From NCBI GenBank assembly GCA_001189495.1, contig CP012068.1:930001-994000 (forward strand): a DNA stretch of 64,000 bases, written 5' to 3'. A program made the translations under genes and the position numbers. A model generated the notes under the pieces. The model worked only from the letters and a program-made list of their open reading frames with translations, ran no database searches and was not told where the DNA came from. The DNA comes from Eubacterium sulci ATCC 35585 (GTDB taxonomy: Bacteria; Bacillota; Clostridia; Peptostreptococcales; Anaerovoracaceae). Within the stretch, counting starts at the first letter, position 1, and each line of letters begins with the position of its first letter. Below, one piece after another: positions 1 to 9,521 of this stretch.

Positions 1-379
1 TGTTCTAGTTGATGACTCTATTGTTAGAGGAACTACAATAGCTAGAATCATAGGACTTCTTCGTGAAGCAGGAGCAAAGGAAATTCATGTTAGATCCTCT
101 GCACCTCCATTCACAGATCCATGCTACTACGGAACAGATGTAAGTTCAAAGGAAAACCTGATAGCATGTCAGCACAGTTTAGATGAGATTGCATCAGTAG
201 TTGGTGCTGATAGCGTTGGATATCTTGATGTTAATCACCTTAATATGCTGATAGGAAGTCAGAAAAATACTGGTTATTGCTATAGCTGTTTCACGGGAGA
301 TTATCCAACAAAAACTCCAGATGGAGATGAAAAGTTTATATTTGAAAAGCATATAAGCGATAATGAAGAACATATTTAG
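1..379 (+). CDS. purF: Amidophosphoribosyltransferase, C-terminal part (cut by window edge)
   Basis: This is the last 125 codons of glutamine-PRPP amidotransferase, the first committed step of purine synthesis. The reading frame is open from base 2 and ends with TAG at 377-379. The visible part begins with VLVDDSIVRGTT, the PRPP-binding loop of the type I phosphoribosyltransferase fold, followed by the family's conserved C-terminal stretch (PPFTDPCYYGTD, then GADSVGYLDVN). The N-terminal glutaminase domain lies outside the window. It is followed after 24 bases by purM on the same strand and is clearly in the same operon. Any purine-responsive leader or riboswitch would be upstream, outside the window. 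Confidence 0.95.
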   Translation, partial: VLVDDSIVRGTTIARIIGLLREAGAKEIHVRSSAPPFTDPCYYGTDVSSKENLIACQHSLDEIASVVGADSVGYLDVNHLNMLIGSQKNTGYCYSCFTGDYPTKTPDGDEKFIFEKHISDNEEHI

Positions 380-403
380 GGTCAAACAATAGGAGTGTGT
401 GAT

Positions 404-1444
404 ATGTCAAAGAGTTTCAGCAATAGCTATAAGGAAGCTGGCGTAGATATAACTGCAGGGTATCGTTCAGTTGAAATGATGAAGCAGCATATAGCTAAAA
501 CAATGGTATTCGGTAATACATCTGATGTTGGTGGATTTGGCGGACTTATGGAGCTAGATACAGAAGGAATGGAAAAGCCTGTTTTGGTTAGCGGAACCGA
601 TGGAGTTGGAACAAAGCTAAAGATGGCCTTTCTTCTAGATAAGCACGACACAGTTGGAATCGACTGCGTAGCTATGTGTGTAAACGATATTATATGCGTT
701 GGTGCAAAGCCTCTTTGCTTTCTCGATTACATAGCTTGTGGAAAGAACAATCCTGAAAAGATAGCTATGATTGTTAAGGGTGTGGCTGATGGATGTGTTC
801 AATCTGAGTCAGCTCTTGTTGGAGGAGAGACAGCTGAAATGCCAGGTTTTTATCCAGAAGATGAGTATGACCTTGCTGGATTTGCAGTAGGCATTGTAGA
901 TAAGAAAAATGTACTAGATAAGAACAATGTTAAAGAAGGGGATGTAATAATTGCACTTCCTTCATCCGGAGTTCATTCAAATGGTTTTTCTCTTGTGAGA
1001 AAGGTTTTTGATGTAGAAAGTGCAGATATATCAAAGCCTGCTTCCGAGCTTGGAGGAAAGTCAATAGGCGAGGTACTTTTGACACCAACAAAAATCTATG
1101 TTAAGCCAGTTCTCGCACTTCTCAAGGAAGTTAAGGTTAAGTCAATAGCACACATAACAGGTGGTGGGTTTTATGAAAATATTCCAAGAAGCCTTCCAGA
1201 GGGACTTGGTGCAGTAATAAAGAGAGAAGACATCAAAGTGCTTCCTATCTTTGATTTAATCGCAAAGGAAGGAAATATTCCTGAGCGCGATATGTTCAAT
1301 ACTTTCAATATGGGTGTTGGCATGACAATCATAGTATCAAAAGACGATATTGATAAAACCATCAAAGTCCTAAAAGAAAACGGTGAAGATGCCTATGTTC
1401 TTGGAACTATATCAAAATCGGATGAAGGTGTAGAGATATGCTAG
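404..1444 (+). CDS. purM: Phosphoribosylformylglycinamidine cyclo-ligase (AIR synthetase)
   Basis: PurM converts FGAM and ATP to aminoimidazole ribotide, step 5 of purine synthesis, in the cytoplasm. The protein is 346 residues, normal for the family. It has the N-terminal SYKEAGVDI, the GTDGVGTKL motif and the GGGFYENIPR motif of AIR synthetases. I chose ATG at 404 rather than the in-frame GTG at 395 because an AGGAG ribosome binding site (391-395) is 8 bases upstream of the ATG and would overlap the GTG. The stop overlaps the start of purN (ATGCTAG), which indicates translational coupling. Confidence 0.96.
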   Translation: MSKSFSNSYKEAGVDITAGYRSVEMMKQHIAKTMVFGNTSDVGGFGGLMELDTEGMEKPVLVSGTDGVGTKLKMAFLLDKHDTVGIDCVAMCVNDIICVGAKPLCFLDYIACGKNNPEKIAMIVKGVADGCVQSESALVGGETAEMPGFYPEDEYDLAGFAVGIVDKKNVLDKNNVKEGDVIIALPSSGVHSNGFSLVRKVFDVESADISKPASELGGKSIGEVLLTPTKIYVKPVLALLKEVKVKSIAHITGGGFYENIPRSLPEGLGAVIKREDIKVLPIFDLIAKEGNIPERDMFNTFNMGVGMTIIVSKDDIDKTIKVLKENGEDAYVLGTISKSDEGVEIC

Positions 1445-2025
1445 CCGAAAAATGCAAGGTGGCAGTCTTTGTATCCGGAGGAGGAACCAATCTTCAGGCA
1501 ATACTTGATAGTCGCGGTGAAATCATTAAGAACGCAGAGATATGTCTAGTTGCATCTAATAACAAGGATGCATATGCACTTGAGAGGGCAAAAAAGCATG
1601 ATATAGAGACTTTTATCATAGAAGATGAGCAAAGACTTGTTGAAAAGCTAAAAAGCCTAGAAATTGATTTTATTGTTTTGGCAGGATATCTAAGGATTTT
1701 GAGTGAAGACTTTTGTAAGCTATATAGCAATAGAATGATAAATGTTCATCCTTCTTTGATTCCATCATTTTGTGGCAAGGGCTTCTATGGGCTTAAGGTT
1801 CACGAAAAAGCTCTTGAATACGGAGTTAAAGTCAGTGGGGCTACTGTTCATTTTGTTAATGAAATCCCAGATGGTGGAAAGATTATAGATCAAAAAGCTG
1901 TAAGAGTTCACGAAGGCGATACGGCTGAAGATTTACAAAAGAGAGTTATGGCAGAGGCGGAACATATAATACTACCTCAGGCAGTTGAGAATGTTGCGCT
2001 CATGATAAAAAATGGAGAAATATAA
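1438..2025 (+). CDS. purN: Phosphoribosylglycinamide formyltransferase (GAR transformylase)
   Basis: PurN transfers the formyl group of 10-formyl-tetrahydrofolate to GAR, step 3 of purine synthesis. The 195-residue protein starts with the KVAVFVSGGGTNLQA phosphate-binding loop. It carries INVHPSLIP with the catalytic Asn and His, the CGKGFYGLKVHE stretch common in Firmicutes, and the later ATVHFV...PDGG segment with the catalytic Asp. It overlaps purM by 7 bases and ends just before the next gene. This is the folate-dependent transformylase; no formate-dependent PurT is present in the window. Confidence 0.95.
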   Translation: MLAEKCKVAVFVSGGGTNLQAILDSRGEIIKNAEICLVASNNKDAYALERAKKHDIETFIIEDEQRLVEKLKSLEIDFIVLAGYLRILSEDFCKLYSNRMINVHPSLIPSFCGKGFYGLKVHEKALEYGVKVSGATVHFVNEIPDGGKIIDQKAVRVHEGDTAEDLQKRVMAEAEHIILPQAVENVALMIKNGEI

Positions 2026-2026
2026 A

Positions 2027-2737
2027 ATGAATAAAATCGGAGTAAAGCAAGCTATTAGCGGAAACTCCTACTGTGGAAGAGGCATAATAATCGGCACTAC
2101 GGGCAATCAAAAATGCGCAAGTGCATACTTTATAATGGGACGTTCTGATAACAGTCGTAACAGAGTATTTGTCAAGGACGGAGAGAATTTAATGATCAAA
2201 CCTTTTGATGAGAGCAAGGTTACTGATCCATCTTTGATAATATACTATCCTGTAAGAAAGCACGGACAGAATCTCATCGTTACAAATGGTGATCAGACTG
2301 ATACTATTTATGATTTCCTAGCTGATGGAAAGAGCTTTGAGGATGCACTAAGAACAAGGGAATACGAGCCAGATGCACCAAACTATACTCCTAGAATCAG
2401 CGGTATTGTTGAGCATGCAAAGGATGGTTTCAAGTATAAGCTAAGCATTTTGAAGCGAGAAGACGCAGATAATGAAACTTGCCAAAGAAACTTCTTTGAG
2501 TATTCATCAGTTCCAGGAATCGGTCACTTGATTCACACATATGTGCAGGATGGTAATCCGCTTCCAAGCTTTGAGGGAGAGCCAACAAAGATAGAAATAG
2601 AAAATGATATCGATACTTTTGCTAGTTCAATTTGGGAAAGCCTAGATAGCGAAAATAAGATTTCACTTTATGTAAGGTATTCCGATTTTGATGGTGGAAA
2701 TGTTGAAGAACGCATAATCAACAAGCTTGGGAGGTAA
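2027..2737 (+). CDS. purO: PurO-type IMP cyclohydrolase
   Basis: This probably catalyses the last purine step, ring closure of FAICAR to IMP. The 236-residue protein belongs to the IMP_cyclohyd family named after archaeal PurO, not to the MGS-like cyclohydrolase domain of bifunctional PurH. Signature stretches are GNSYCGRGIIIGTT and YFIMGRSDNSRNRVF. I chose ATG 2027 because GGAGA at 2014-2018 is 8 bases upstream; an in-frame ATG at 2012 would overlap purN and leave no good ribosome binding site. The gene sits directly before a stand-alone AICAR transformylase, so the two together replace PurH. The function is inferred from family membership and context. Confidence 0.88.
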   Translation: MNKIGVKQAISGNSYCGRGIIIGTTGNQKCASAYFIMGRSDNSRNRVFVKDGENLMIKPFDESKVTDPSLIIYYPVRKHGQNLIVTNGDQTDTIYDFLADGKSFEDALRTREYEPDAPNYTPRISGIVEHAKDGFKYKLSILKREDADNETCQRNFFEYSSVPGIGHLIHTYVQDGNPLPSFEGEPTKIEIENDIDTFASSIWESLDSENKISLYVRYSDFDGGNVEERIINKLGR

Positions 2738-2740
2738 GCA

Positions 2741-3925
2741 ATGAAGTCTTTTCAGCTAAAATACGGATGCAATCCAAATCAGTCAGATGCTAGCATCTTC
2801 ATGGAAGATGGAAGTGATCTTCCTATAGAAATACTAAACGGAAGACCAGGATATATAAACTTTCTAGATGCGTTTAATAGCTATCAGCTTGTAAAAGAGC
2901 TAAAGGAAGCGATAGGACTTCCAGCAGCAACTTCATTTAAGCATGTAAGCCCAACCTCTGCAGCTGTTGCAGTAAAGATGGACGATGTGCTAAAGAAAGC
3001 CTGTTTTGTTGATGATATAGAGGGACTTGATGATTCTCCTATAGCTACAGCTTATGCACGTGCAAGAGGAACAGAAAGAATGTGTTCTTTCGGAGATTTT
3101 GTTGCACTTTCTGATGAATGTGACGCAGTTACTGCACGTATTTTAAAGAGAGAGGTTTCAGATGGAATTATTGCACCTTCATATTCAGAAGAGGCTCTTG
3201 AAATACTAAAGACAAAGAAGAATGGTAACTATAACATCATCAAAATAGATCCAAACTACGTACCACAGGAAAGAGAAACTAAGCAGGTTTACGGAATCAG
3301 CTTCGTCCAGAATAGAAATAACTATAAGGTTGATGACTCCTGCTTTGAGAAGATTGTTACCGAAAACAAGGTTCTAAGTGATGAAGCAAAGCGCGATCTT
3401 ACAGTTGCTTTGATTTGTCTAAAATATACTCAGTCAAATTCAGTTGCCTTTGCTAAGGATGGACAGGCAATTGGTATAGGAGCTGGCCAGCAGTCTAGAA
3501 TTCACTGCACAAGACTGGCTGGAGAAAAGGCTGATTTCTGGCATTTACGCCAGTCACCAAAGGTTATAAACCTTCCTTTCAGAGATGATATAGGAAGACC
3601 TGAGCGCGATAACAGTATTGACATTTACCTTGGTAAATATCCAGAAGATGTACTAGCTGATGGCATATGGGAAGACATTTTCACAGAAAAACCAGAGGTA
3701 TTTACATTTGAAGAGCAGAGAGAGTATCTTGACAGCATCAAAGATGTTTCACTTGCAAGCGATGCCTTCTTCCCATTTGGAGATAATATCGAAAGAGCAG
3801 CAAAGAGCGGTGTTAAGTATGTTGCTGAACCAGGTGGATCTGTCAGAGATGATAATGTCATAGAAGTTTGCAATAAATATAATATGGTAACAGTATTTAC
3901 AGGAATGAGATTGTTCCATCACTAA
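2741..3925 (+). CDS. AICAR transformylase, stand-alone (PurH-type formyltransferase domain)
   Basis: This enzyme formylates AICAR to FAICAR with 10-formyl-tetrahydrofolate. At 394 residues it corresponds only to the AICARFT half of PurH and has no N-terminal IMP cyclohydrolase domain. Visible motifs are KYGCNPNQ near the N-terminus, the catalytic Lys-His pair at 67-68 in FKHVSPTSAA, and the substrate-binding stretch GIGAGQQSRIHCTRLAG. The start ATG follows GGGAGGTAAGCA. It lies 3 bases after the PurO-type cyclohydrolase, which supplies the missing activity. It is sometimes annotated as a PurH paralogue; the short length and context argue for a split pathway rather than a truncated PurH. Confidence 0.92.
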   Translation: MKSFQLKYGCNPNQSDASIFMEDGSDLPIEILNGRPGYINFLDAFNSYQLVKELKEAIGLPAATSFKHVSPTSAAVAVKMDDVLKKACFVDDIEGLDDSPIATAYARARGTERMCSFGDFVALSDECDAVTARILKREVSDGIIAPSYSEEALEILKTKKNGNYNIIKIDPNYVPQERETKQVYGISFVQNRNNYKVDDSCFEKIVTENKVLSDEAKRDLTVALICLKYTQSNSVAFAKDGQAIGIGAGQQSRIHCTRLAGEKADFWHLRQSPKVINLPFRDDIGRPERDNSIDIYLGKYPEDVLADGIWEDIFTEKPEVFTFEEQREYLDSIKDVSLASDAFFPFGDNIERAAKSGVKYVAEPGGSVRDDNVIEVCNKYNMVTVFTGMRLFHH

Positions 3926-3938
3926 TAAGGAGATAGAA

Positions 3939-5204
3939 ATGAAGCTGTTAGTTGTAGGTGGAGGTGGCAGAGAACATGCCATCATCAAAAAACTAAAAGA
4001 AAATCCAGCAGTAGAAGAAATATTTGCACTACCTGGAAACGGTGGAATTGCAAAGGATGCAACCTGTGTTGATATCGCAGCTACTGACCTTGATGGTGTA
4101 GTGAAATTTGCGAAAGAAAACAAAATTGACTATGCTGTTGTTGCGCCTGATGATCCTCTTGTGCTAGGTCTTGTTGATTTGCTTTCAGACCTTGGAATTC
4201 CATGCTTTGGCCCAAATAAAGCTGCTGCAATAATCGAAGGAAGCAAGGCTTTTTCTAAGGAATTAATGAAAAAGTACAATATCCCTACAGCAAAATACGA
4301 GATATTCAGTGATATGAACAAGGCATTCGAGTACGTTAGCAAGCAGAAAATGCCTATAGTTATTAAGGCTGATGGTCTTGCTCTTGGAAAGGGTGTAATC
4401 ATTGCTGAAACATATGATGAAGCAAAAATTGCAATAAAATCCATGATGGAAGATAAGGTCTTTGGAGATAGCGGAAATCATATTGTCATTGAAGAGTTTC
4501 TCACAGGCCCAGAGGTGTCTGTTTTGAGCTTTACAGATGGAAAGACTGTAAAGCCAATGATTTCCTCAATGGATCATAAGAGAGCCTTAGATGGTGATTT
4601 AGGGCTGAATACAGGTGGAATGGGAACAATTGCTCCAAATCCATACTATACAGATGAAATAGCAGATAGATGCATGAAGGAAATATTTATACCAAGCATT
4701 GAAGCCATGAATTCAGAGGGAAGAAGCTTCAAAGGCTGCCTGTATTTTGGGCTCATGCTAACAGAGGATGGACCTAAGGTTATCGAATATAACTGTAGAT
4801 TCGGAGATCCAGAAACACAGGTAGTTCTTCCTCTTCTAAAGTCAGATTTGCTAGAGGTCATGCAGGCTGTTACCGAGGAGAGACTTGAGGATTGTAAGGT
4901 AGAATTTGCAGATCAAAACGCATGCTGCTTAGTAATCGCTTCAGGCGGATATCCAGTAAGATATAGCAAGGGCTATGAAATCGAAATAAAAGGTGATATC
5001 GACAATTTATACTTTGCAGGTGCAGCTTTAAAGGATGGTAAGCTTCTTACATCTGGAGGCAGAGTGCTTGGAATCACAGCAATAGATGACAGTCTCAAAG
5101 GTGCAATTGATAAGGCATACGAGCAAGCAAAGCATGTTGATTTTAAAGACGCATACTATCGCAAGGACATTGGAGCAAGAGCGCTCAAAGCATTGGAGGA
5201 ATAA
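3939..5204 (+). CDS. purD: Phosphoribosylamine-glycine ligase (GAR synthetase)
   Basis: PurD joins phosphoribosylamine and glycine using ATP, step 2 of purine synthesis. The 421-residue length is typical. The N-terminal KLLVVGGGGREHA nucleotide-binding loop and the ATP-grasp segments PIVIKADGLALGKGV and EYNCRFGDPETQ (metal-ligand region) are intact. The start follows AAGGAGATAGAA. The gene is 13 bases after the AICAR transformylase and 1 base before purL. Confidence 0.96.
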   Translation: MKLLVVGGGGREHAIIKKLKENPAVEEIFALPGNGGIAKDATCVDIAATDLDGVVKFAKENKIDYAVVAPDDPLVLGLVDLLSDLGIPCFGPNKAAAIIEGSKAFSKELMKKYNIPTAKYEIFSDMNKAFEYVSKQKMPIVIKADGLALGKGVIIAETYDEAKIAIKSMMEDKVFGDSGNHIVIEEFLTGPEVSVLSFTDGKTVKPMISSMDHKRALDGDLGLNTGGMGTIAPNPYYTDEIADRCMKEIFIPSIEAMNSEGRSFKGCLYFGLMLTEDGPKVIEYNCRFGDPETQVVLPLLKSDLLEVMQAVTEERLEDCKVEFADQNACCLVIASGGYPVRYSKGYEIEIKGDIDNLYFAGAALKDGKLLTSGGRVLGITAIDDSLKGAIDKAYEQAKHVDFKDAYYRKDIGARALKALEE

Positions 5205-5205
5205 G

Positions 5206-8200
5206 ATGGTATATAGAATATATGTCGAAAAGAAAAACGAATTCGCACACGAAGCAGAAAGCTTGCGTAGCGAGCTAGTTGATATTCTTCAGCTAAAATC
5301 AGTAGAGCAGGTAAGAGTTGTTAATCGCTATGATGTTGAAGGCTGCAGCAAGGAAATCTTTGATGGAGCGATTAATACAGTATTCTCAGAGCCTCAGGTT
5401 GATACTGCGTCAAGCAAGCTATGCTATGGTGAAGACGAGAGCGTATTTGCTGTAGAATTTCTCCCAGGACAATTTGATCAGAGAGCAAACTCTGCATCTG
5501 AGTGCATACAGATTACAAGCAAGGGCGAAAGACCTCTAGTTCGCTCAGCAAAAGTATATATCATCAAAGGAAAGCTAAGTGAAGCAGAGCTAGATAAAAT
5601 CAAGTCATATGTAATAAATCCAGTGGAATCAAGACTTGCATCTATGGATGAATTCGAAACTCTTAAGGTAGTTTACGAGATACCAACAGAGGTTGAAGTT
5701 TTAGATGGTTTCATAGACATGAACAGAAATGATCTTATGGATTTTATTCGTCAAAACGGTCTAGCCATGGACATCGCTGACCTTGAAATGTGCCGCAAGT
5801 ACTTTGAATCAGAGAAGAGAAATCCTACTGTAACTGAGATTAAGGTAATCGATACATACTGGTCAGATCACTGCCGTCATACAACATTTAACACAACAAT
5901 TGATAGCATTAAGTTTGAAGACGGAGATGCGGAGACGACATATGCAGACTATATAGAGACAAGAAAGGAACTTGGCAGAACAAAGCCTATTACATTAATG
6001 GATATGGGCACCATCGCTGCTAAGTACCTAAAGTCAAAGGGGCTTTTATCAAAGCTTGATGAATCCGAAGAAATCAACGCTTGCACAGTTAAGATGGACG
6101 TTGAAATCGATGGAAGAACAGAAAAATGGCTACTTCTTTTTAAGAACGAAACACATAACCATCCAACAGAAATTGAACCATTTGGTGGCGCAGCAACATG
6201 TATTGGTGGTGCTATAAGAGATCCACTTTCAGGTAGAAGCTATGTTTACTCTGCAATGAGAGTAACTGGTGCAGCTGATCCTCTTCAGCCTATAGAAAAG
6301 ACCATAAAGGGTAAGCTCCCTCAGCGAAAAATCGTTACAACAGCAGCTGCTGGTTATAGTTCATACGGAAATCAGATAGGCCTTGCAACAGGCATGGTAG
6401 ACGAGCTTTATCACCCTGGATATGCTGCTAAGAGAATGGAAATAGGTGCAGTTATAGCTGCGGCTCCTGCAGAAAATGTTAGAAGAGAAAGGCCAGCTCC
6501 TGGTGACCTTGTAATTCTTCTTGGTGGAAAAACAGGAAGAGATGGCTGCGGTGGTGCTACTGGATCATCAAAATCTCACACCGAAAACTCACTTGAGTCA
6601 TGCGGTGCTGAAGTTCAAAAGGGTAATGCTCCAGAGGAGAGAAAGCTTCAGAGATTATTTAGAAATGCTGAGGCATCAAAGCTTATCAAGCGCTGTAACG
6701 ACTTTGGTGCAGGCGGTGTATCCGTTGCTATCGGTGAACTTGCTGATGGACTTGATATAAATCTAAATAATGTACCTAAAAAATACGATGGACTTGACGG
6801 AACTGAGCTAGCTATAAGTGAATCTCAAGAGAGAATGGCTGTAGTAGTTGATAAGGCAGATGCTAAGAGATTCTGTGAGCTTGCAGAGCAAGAAAACCTC
6901 GAAGCGAGTATAGTTGCAGAAGTTACAGAAGAGCCATATCTAAAGATAAATTGGAATGGCAAGAGCATAGTAAACATCTCACGCGAGTTCCTAGATACAA
7001 ATGGTGCAGAAAAACACATCGATATTACTGTTCCACCTCAGAAAAAGATAGTATTCGAGCATGCAGATGACTTCGAAACAGCATATAAGGACCTTCTTGG
7101 AGATTTAAATATCTGCTCAAAGAGAGGACTATCAGAGCGCTTTGACTCCACAATCGGAGCTGGAAGCGTGCTCATGCCTTTCGGTGGAAAGAGACAGAGA
7201 ACACCTATTCAGGCAATGGTAAATCTTATATCTACAGAGAAGTCATTCAGTAATACTTGCTCGCTAATGTCGTGGGGCTTTAATCCTAAGATATCTGAAG
7301 CAAGCCCATATAAGGGTGCATACCTAGCTGTTGTAGAGTCTGTATCAAAACTCATTGCTACAGGTGCAAGCCTAGATGACACATATCTAAGCTTCCAAGA
7401 ATACTTTGAGAAACTTGGACTAGATGGTAGCAGATGGGGTAAACCACTTGCAGCTCTATTAGGTTCATTTGCAGCTCAGAAGAACCTTGGAATTGCAGCT
7501 ATAGGAGGTAAGGATTCAATGAGTGGAAGCTTTGAAGACCTAGATGTACCTCCAACGCTTGTTTCATTTGCTGTAACAACTGAGAACACTGATAAGATAA
7601 TAAGCCCTGAATTTAAGGGTGCAGGCCATAAGGTTGTGCTACTTTCACCATGCTGTGGATATAACGCACTTCCAAATGGAGAATCACTTAAGTCAATCTA
7701 TTCAAAGGTAAATGCTTTGATGAGAGAGGGAAAAGTGCTAAGTGCATACACTCCTTGCATGGGCGGTGTTGCTGAAGCTATCTTCAAAATGTGTATAGGT
7801 AATGGCCTAGGATTTAAATACGAAGACACATATGAACTAGAACAGATGTTCTCATATAAATATGGAAGCTTTGTACTAGAGCTTGCAGATGGAGTGAAAA
7901 TCCCAGAAAATGCAGTTTTGATAGGTGAAACAACTGCAGAAAATAAGCTTTCTTGGAAAGACAAAGTCTTAACTTTTGATGAATTAGAAAGCATATACGA
8001 AGGAAAGCTAGAGCCGATTTATCCTTGCAATATTGAACCAAAGGCACAAAAGCTTGAGACATTTAACTACTCAGTAGGTGAGAGAACTCACAAAAATATG
8101 GGAATAGCAAAACCTAAGGTTCTTATTCCGGTATTTCCTGGAACAAACTGTGAATATGACACAGCAAAGGCATTTGAAGCTGCAGGAGCAGAACCTGAAA

Positions 8201-8907
8201 TCTTTATAATAAAGAATCTAAGTGCTAAGCATGTAATGCGTTCAGTAGAAGATTTCGCTGAGAAAGTAAAGAAGTCACAGATGATATTTATACCTGGAGG
8301 ATTCTCCGGCGGTGATGAACCTGATGGCTCAGGTAAGTTTATAACTGCATTCTTCAGAAACCCTGAAATTAAAGATGCCGTTACTGAACTACTAGATAAA
8401 AGAGAAGGTTTAATGGCGGGTATCTGCAATGGATTTCAGGCACTGATTAAACTTGGACTCGTTCCATATGGCAAAATATGCGATGTAGATGCTGATTTTC
8501 CAACGCTTACATTCAATGAGATAGCTAGACATCAGTCAAAGCTAATACGCACAAGAGTTGCATCAAATAAGTCTCCTTGGATGTCAAAAACAAAGCCTGG
8601 CGATATATTCACAACTCCAATTTCACACGGAGAAGGAAGATTTATAGCTAGTGATGAACTGATAAAGCAGCTTGCTGAAAACGGACAAATATTAACGCAG
8701 TATGTTGATTTAGACGGAAATGTTAGTGCAGACATTCAGTTCAATCCTAACGGCTCATATCAGTCAATTGAAGGTATAACATCTCCAGATGGTAGGGTAC
8801 TTGGAAAGATGGCTCATTCAGAGCGTATCGGAAAAGATCTATATAAGAATGTTTCAGGAAACTTCGATATGAGAATGTTTGAATCAGCAGTTGAATACTT
8901 TAAATAA
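5206..8907 (+). CDS. purL: Phosphoribosylformylglycinamidine synthase, single-chain
   Basis: PurL makes FGAM from FGAR, glutamine and ATP, step 4 of purine synthesis. The 1233-residue protein is the large, all-in-one type: an N-terminal PurS-like part, two AIRS-like synthetase halves (NETHNHPTEIEPFGGAAT marks the first), and a C-terminal class I glutaminase with nucleophile Cys in MAGICNGFQALIKLG and His in HGEGRF. Bacilli instead use separate PurS, PurQ and PurL. The open frame extends back to 5086 inside purD, but ATG 5206 has GGAGGA (5195-5200) and is the real start. It is the last gene of the operon and is followed by a terminator hairpin. Confidence 0.96.
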   Translation: MVYRIYVEKKNEFAHEAESLRSELVDILQLKSVEQVRVVNRYDVEGCSKEIFDGAINTVFSEPQVDTASSKLCYGEDESVFAVEFLPGQFDQRANSASECIQITSKGERPLVRSAKVYIIKGKLSEAELDKIKSYVINPVESRLASMDEFETLKVVYEIPTEVEVLDGFIDMNRNDLMDFIRQNGLAMDIADLEMCRKYFESEKRNPTVTEIKVIDTYWSDHCRHTTFNTTIDSIKFEDGDAETTYADYIETRKELGRTKPITLMDMGTIAAKYLKSKGLLSKLDESEEINACTVKMDVEIDGRTEKWLLLFKNETHNHPTEIEPFGGAATCIGGAIRDPLSGRSYVYSAMRVTGAADPLQPIEKTIKGKLPQRKIVTTAAAGYSSYGNQIGLATGMVDELYHPGYAAKRMEIGAVIAAAPAENVRRERPAPGDLVILLGGKTGRDGCGGATGSSKSHTENSLESCGAEVQKGNAPEERKLQRLFRNAEASKLIKRCNDFGAGGVSVAIGELADGLDINLNNVPKKYDGLDGTELAISESQERMAVVVDKADAKRFCELAEQENLEASIVAEVTEEPYLKINWNGKSIVNISREFLDTNGAEKHIDITVPPQKKIVFEHADDFETAYKDLLGDLNICSKRGLSERFDSTIGAGSVLMPFGGKRQRTPIQAMVNLISTEKSFSNTCSLMSWGFNPKISEASPYKGAYLAVVESVSKLIATGASLDDTYLSFQEYFEKLGLDGSRWGKPLAALLGSFAAQKNLGIAAIGGKDSMSGSFEDLDVPPTLVSFAVTTENTDKIISPEFKGAGHKVVLLSPCCGYNALPNGESLKSIYSKVNALMREGKVLSAYTPCMGGVAEAIFKMCIGNGLGFKYEDTYELEQMFSYKYGSFVLELADGVKIPENAVLIGETTAENKLSWKDKVLTFDELESIYEGKLEPIYPCNIEPKAQKLETFNYSVGERTHKNMGIAKPKVLIPVFPGTNCEYDTAKAFEAAGAEPEIFIIKNLSAKHVMRSVEDFAEKVKKSQMIFIPGGFSGGDEPDGSGKFITAFFRNPEIKDAVTELLDKREGLMAGICNGFQALIKLGLVPYGKICDVDADFPTLTFNEIARHQSKLIRTRVASNKSPWMSKTKPGDIFTTPISHGEGRFIASDELIKQLAENGQILTQYVDLDGNVSADIQFNPNGSYQSIEGITSPDGRVLGKMAHSERIGKDLYKNVSGNFDMRMFESAVEYFK

Positions 8908-8972
8908 AACTTTTATGAAACAAATAAATTCACTTCATATCTAATCAAAAACATATAAATTTCAACCAAAGA

Positions 8973-8996
8973 GAAAGCCTTAGCGATAGGGCTTTC
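8973..8996 (+). terminator. Rho-independent terminator of the purine operon
   Basis: A perfect 7-bp stem, GAAAGCC (8973-8979) with GGCTTTC (8990-8996), is followed by CTTATTTTGC. It lies 66 bases after the purL stop and ends the + strand operon before the convergent minus-strand genes. The T-tract is short, so efficiency is uncertain. Confidence 0.7.
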
Positions 8997-9521
8997 CTTA
9001 TTTTGCAGAAAACCTAAAAGGCGCTATAGTGGAATATATGTAAAAGGGATTTGATATATCTATTCCTAAAATCATAATTTACGGAATAGATTAAGATAAG
9101 GTTTCAATATGGACAGCTTTGAGCTTGATAAAGCCCATGAGCCAATATTCTAAGCTTATATAATTTATAATTAAAATGAGATACATTACTGTATCTCACT
9201 TCATTGTAAAGAAATATATTTGCAAGTGTGGTTCTCTACCTAAGTTTATTAACGCCAGTGTTCTGTTCTATAATAATGCGATATATTTATCTATATACAT
9301 ATCTTTACTATATCTTAGCTTGAAAATATTCTGAGCAATTCTAGTCAAGGCTACTTATTAGCTTTAGATTTATAGAATTGTAGCTGTATATCCTGCTTAT
9401 ACTGCATTTAAGGAATATACGCGATTTTAGGCGATTTTCTTATGGTATAAAGATATACCCTTATTAATTAAAATCGCTTAAAACGCAAATTAGAGTCTCG
9501 TTATTTTGTGCATATTTAGTC
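8997..9521. other. Gene-free convergent spacer with several inverted repeats
   Basis: This AT-rich spacer lies between the converging purine operon and the minus-strand LysM gene. I see no credible gene. It contains a 9-bp inverted repeat with a 16-base loop (9058-9066 and 9083-9091), a perfect 8-bp hairpin with a 4-base loop (9178-9197), and a larger nested structure at 9421-9486. In the larger structure, imperfect 17-18 base arms (9421-9438 and 9470-9486) enclose a 6-bp GGTATA/TATACC hairpin (9444-9459). The 9178 hairpin is followed on the minus strand by an AT-rich tract and could terminate the LysM transcript. The role of the others is unknown. Confidence 0.5.

Noticed and set aside
1-400. 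Purine riboswitch or PurR box for the pur operon
   Set aside because: The operon's 5' end is outside the window; the gaps between its genes are too short for a regulatory leader.
5086-5205. N-terminal extension of PurL by 40 codons
   Set aside because: It lies inside purD in another frame; ATG 5206 has GGAGGA and matches the family N-terminus.
9109-9153. Small ORF of 14 codons (starts ATG GAC AGC) in the spacer
   Set aside because: It has no convincing ribosome binding site, is very short, and lies in a region with no other coding signal; such ORFs arise by chance.
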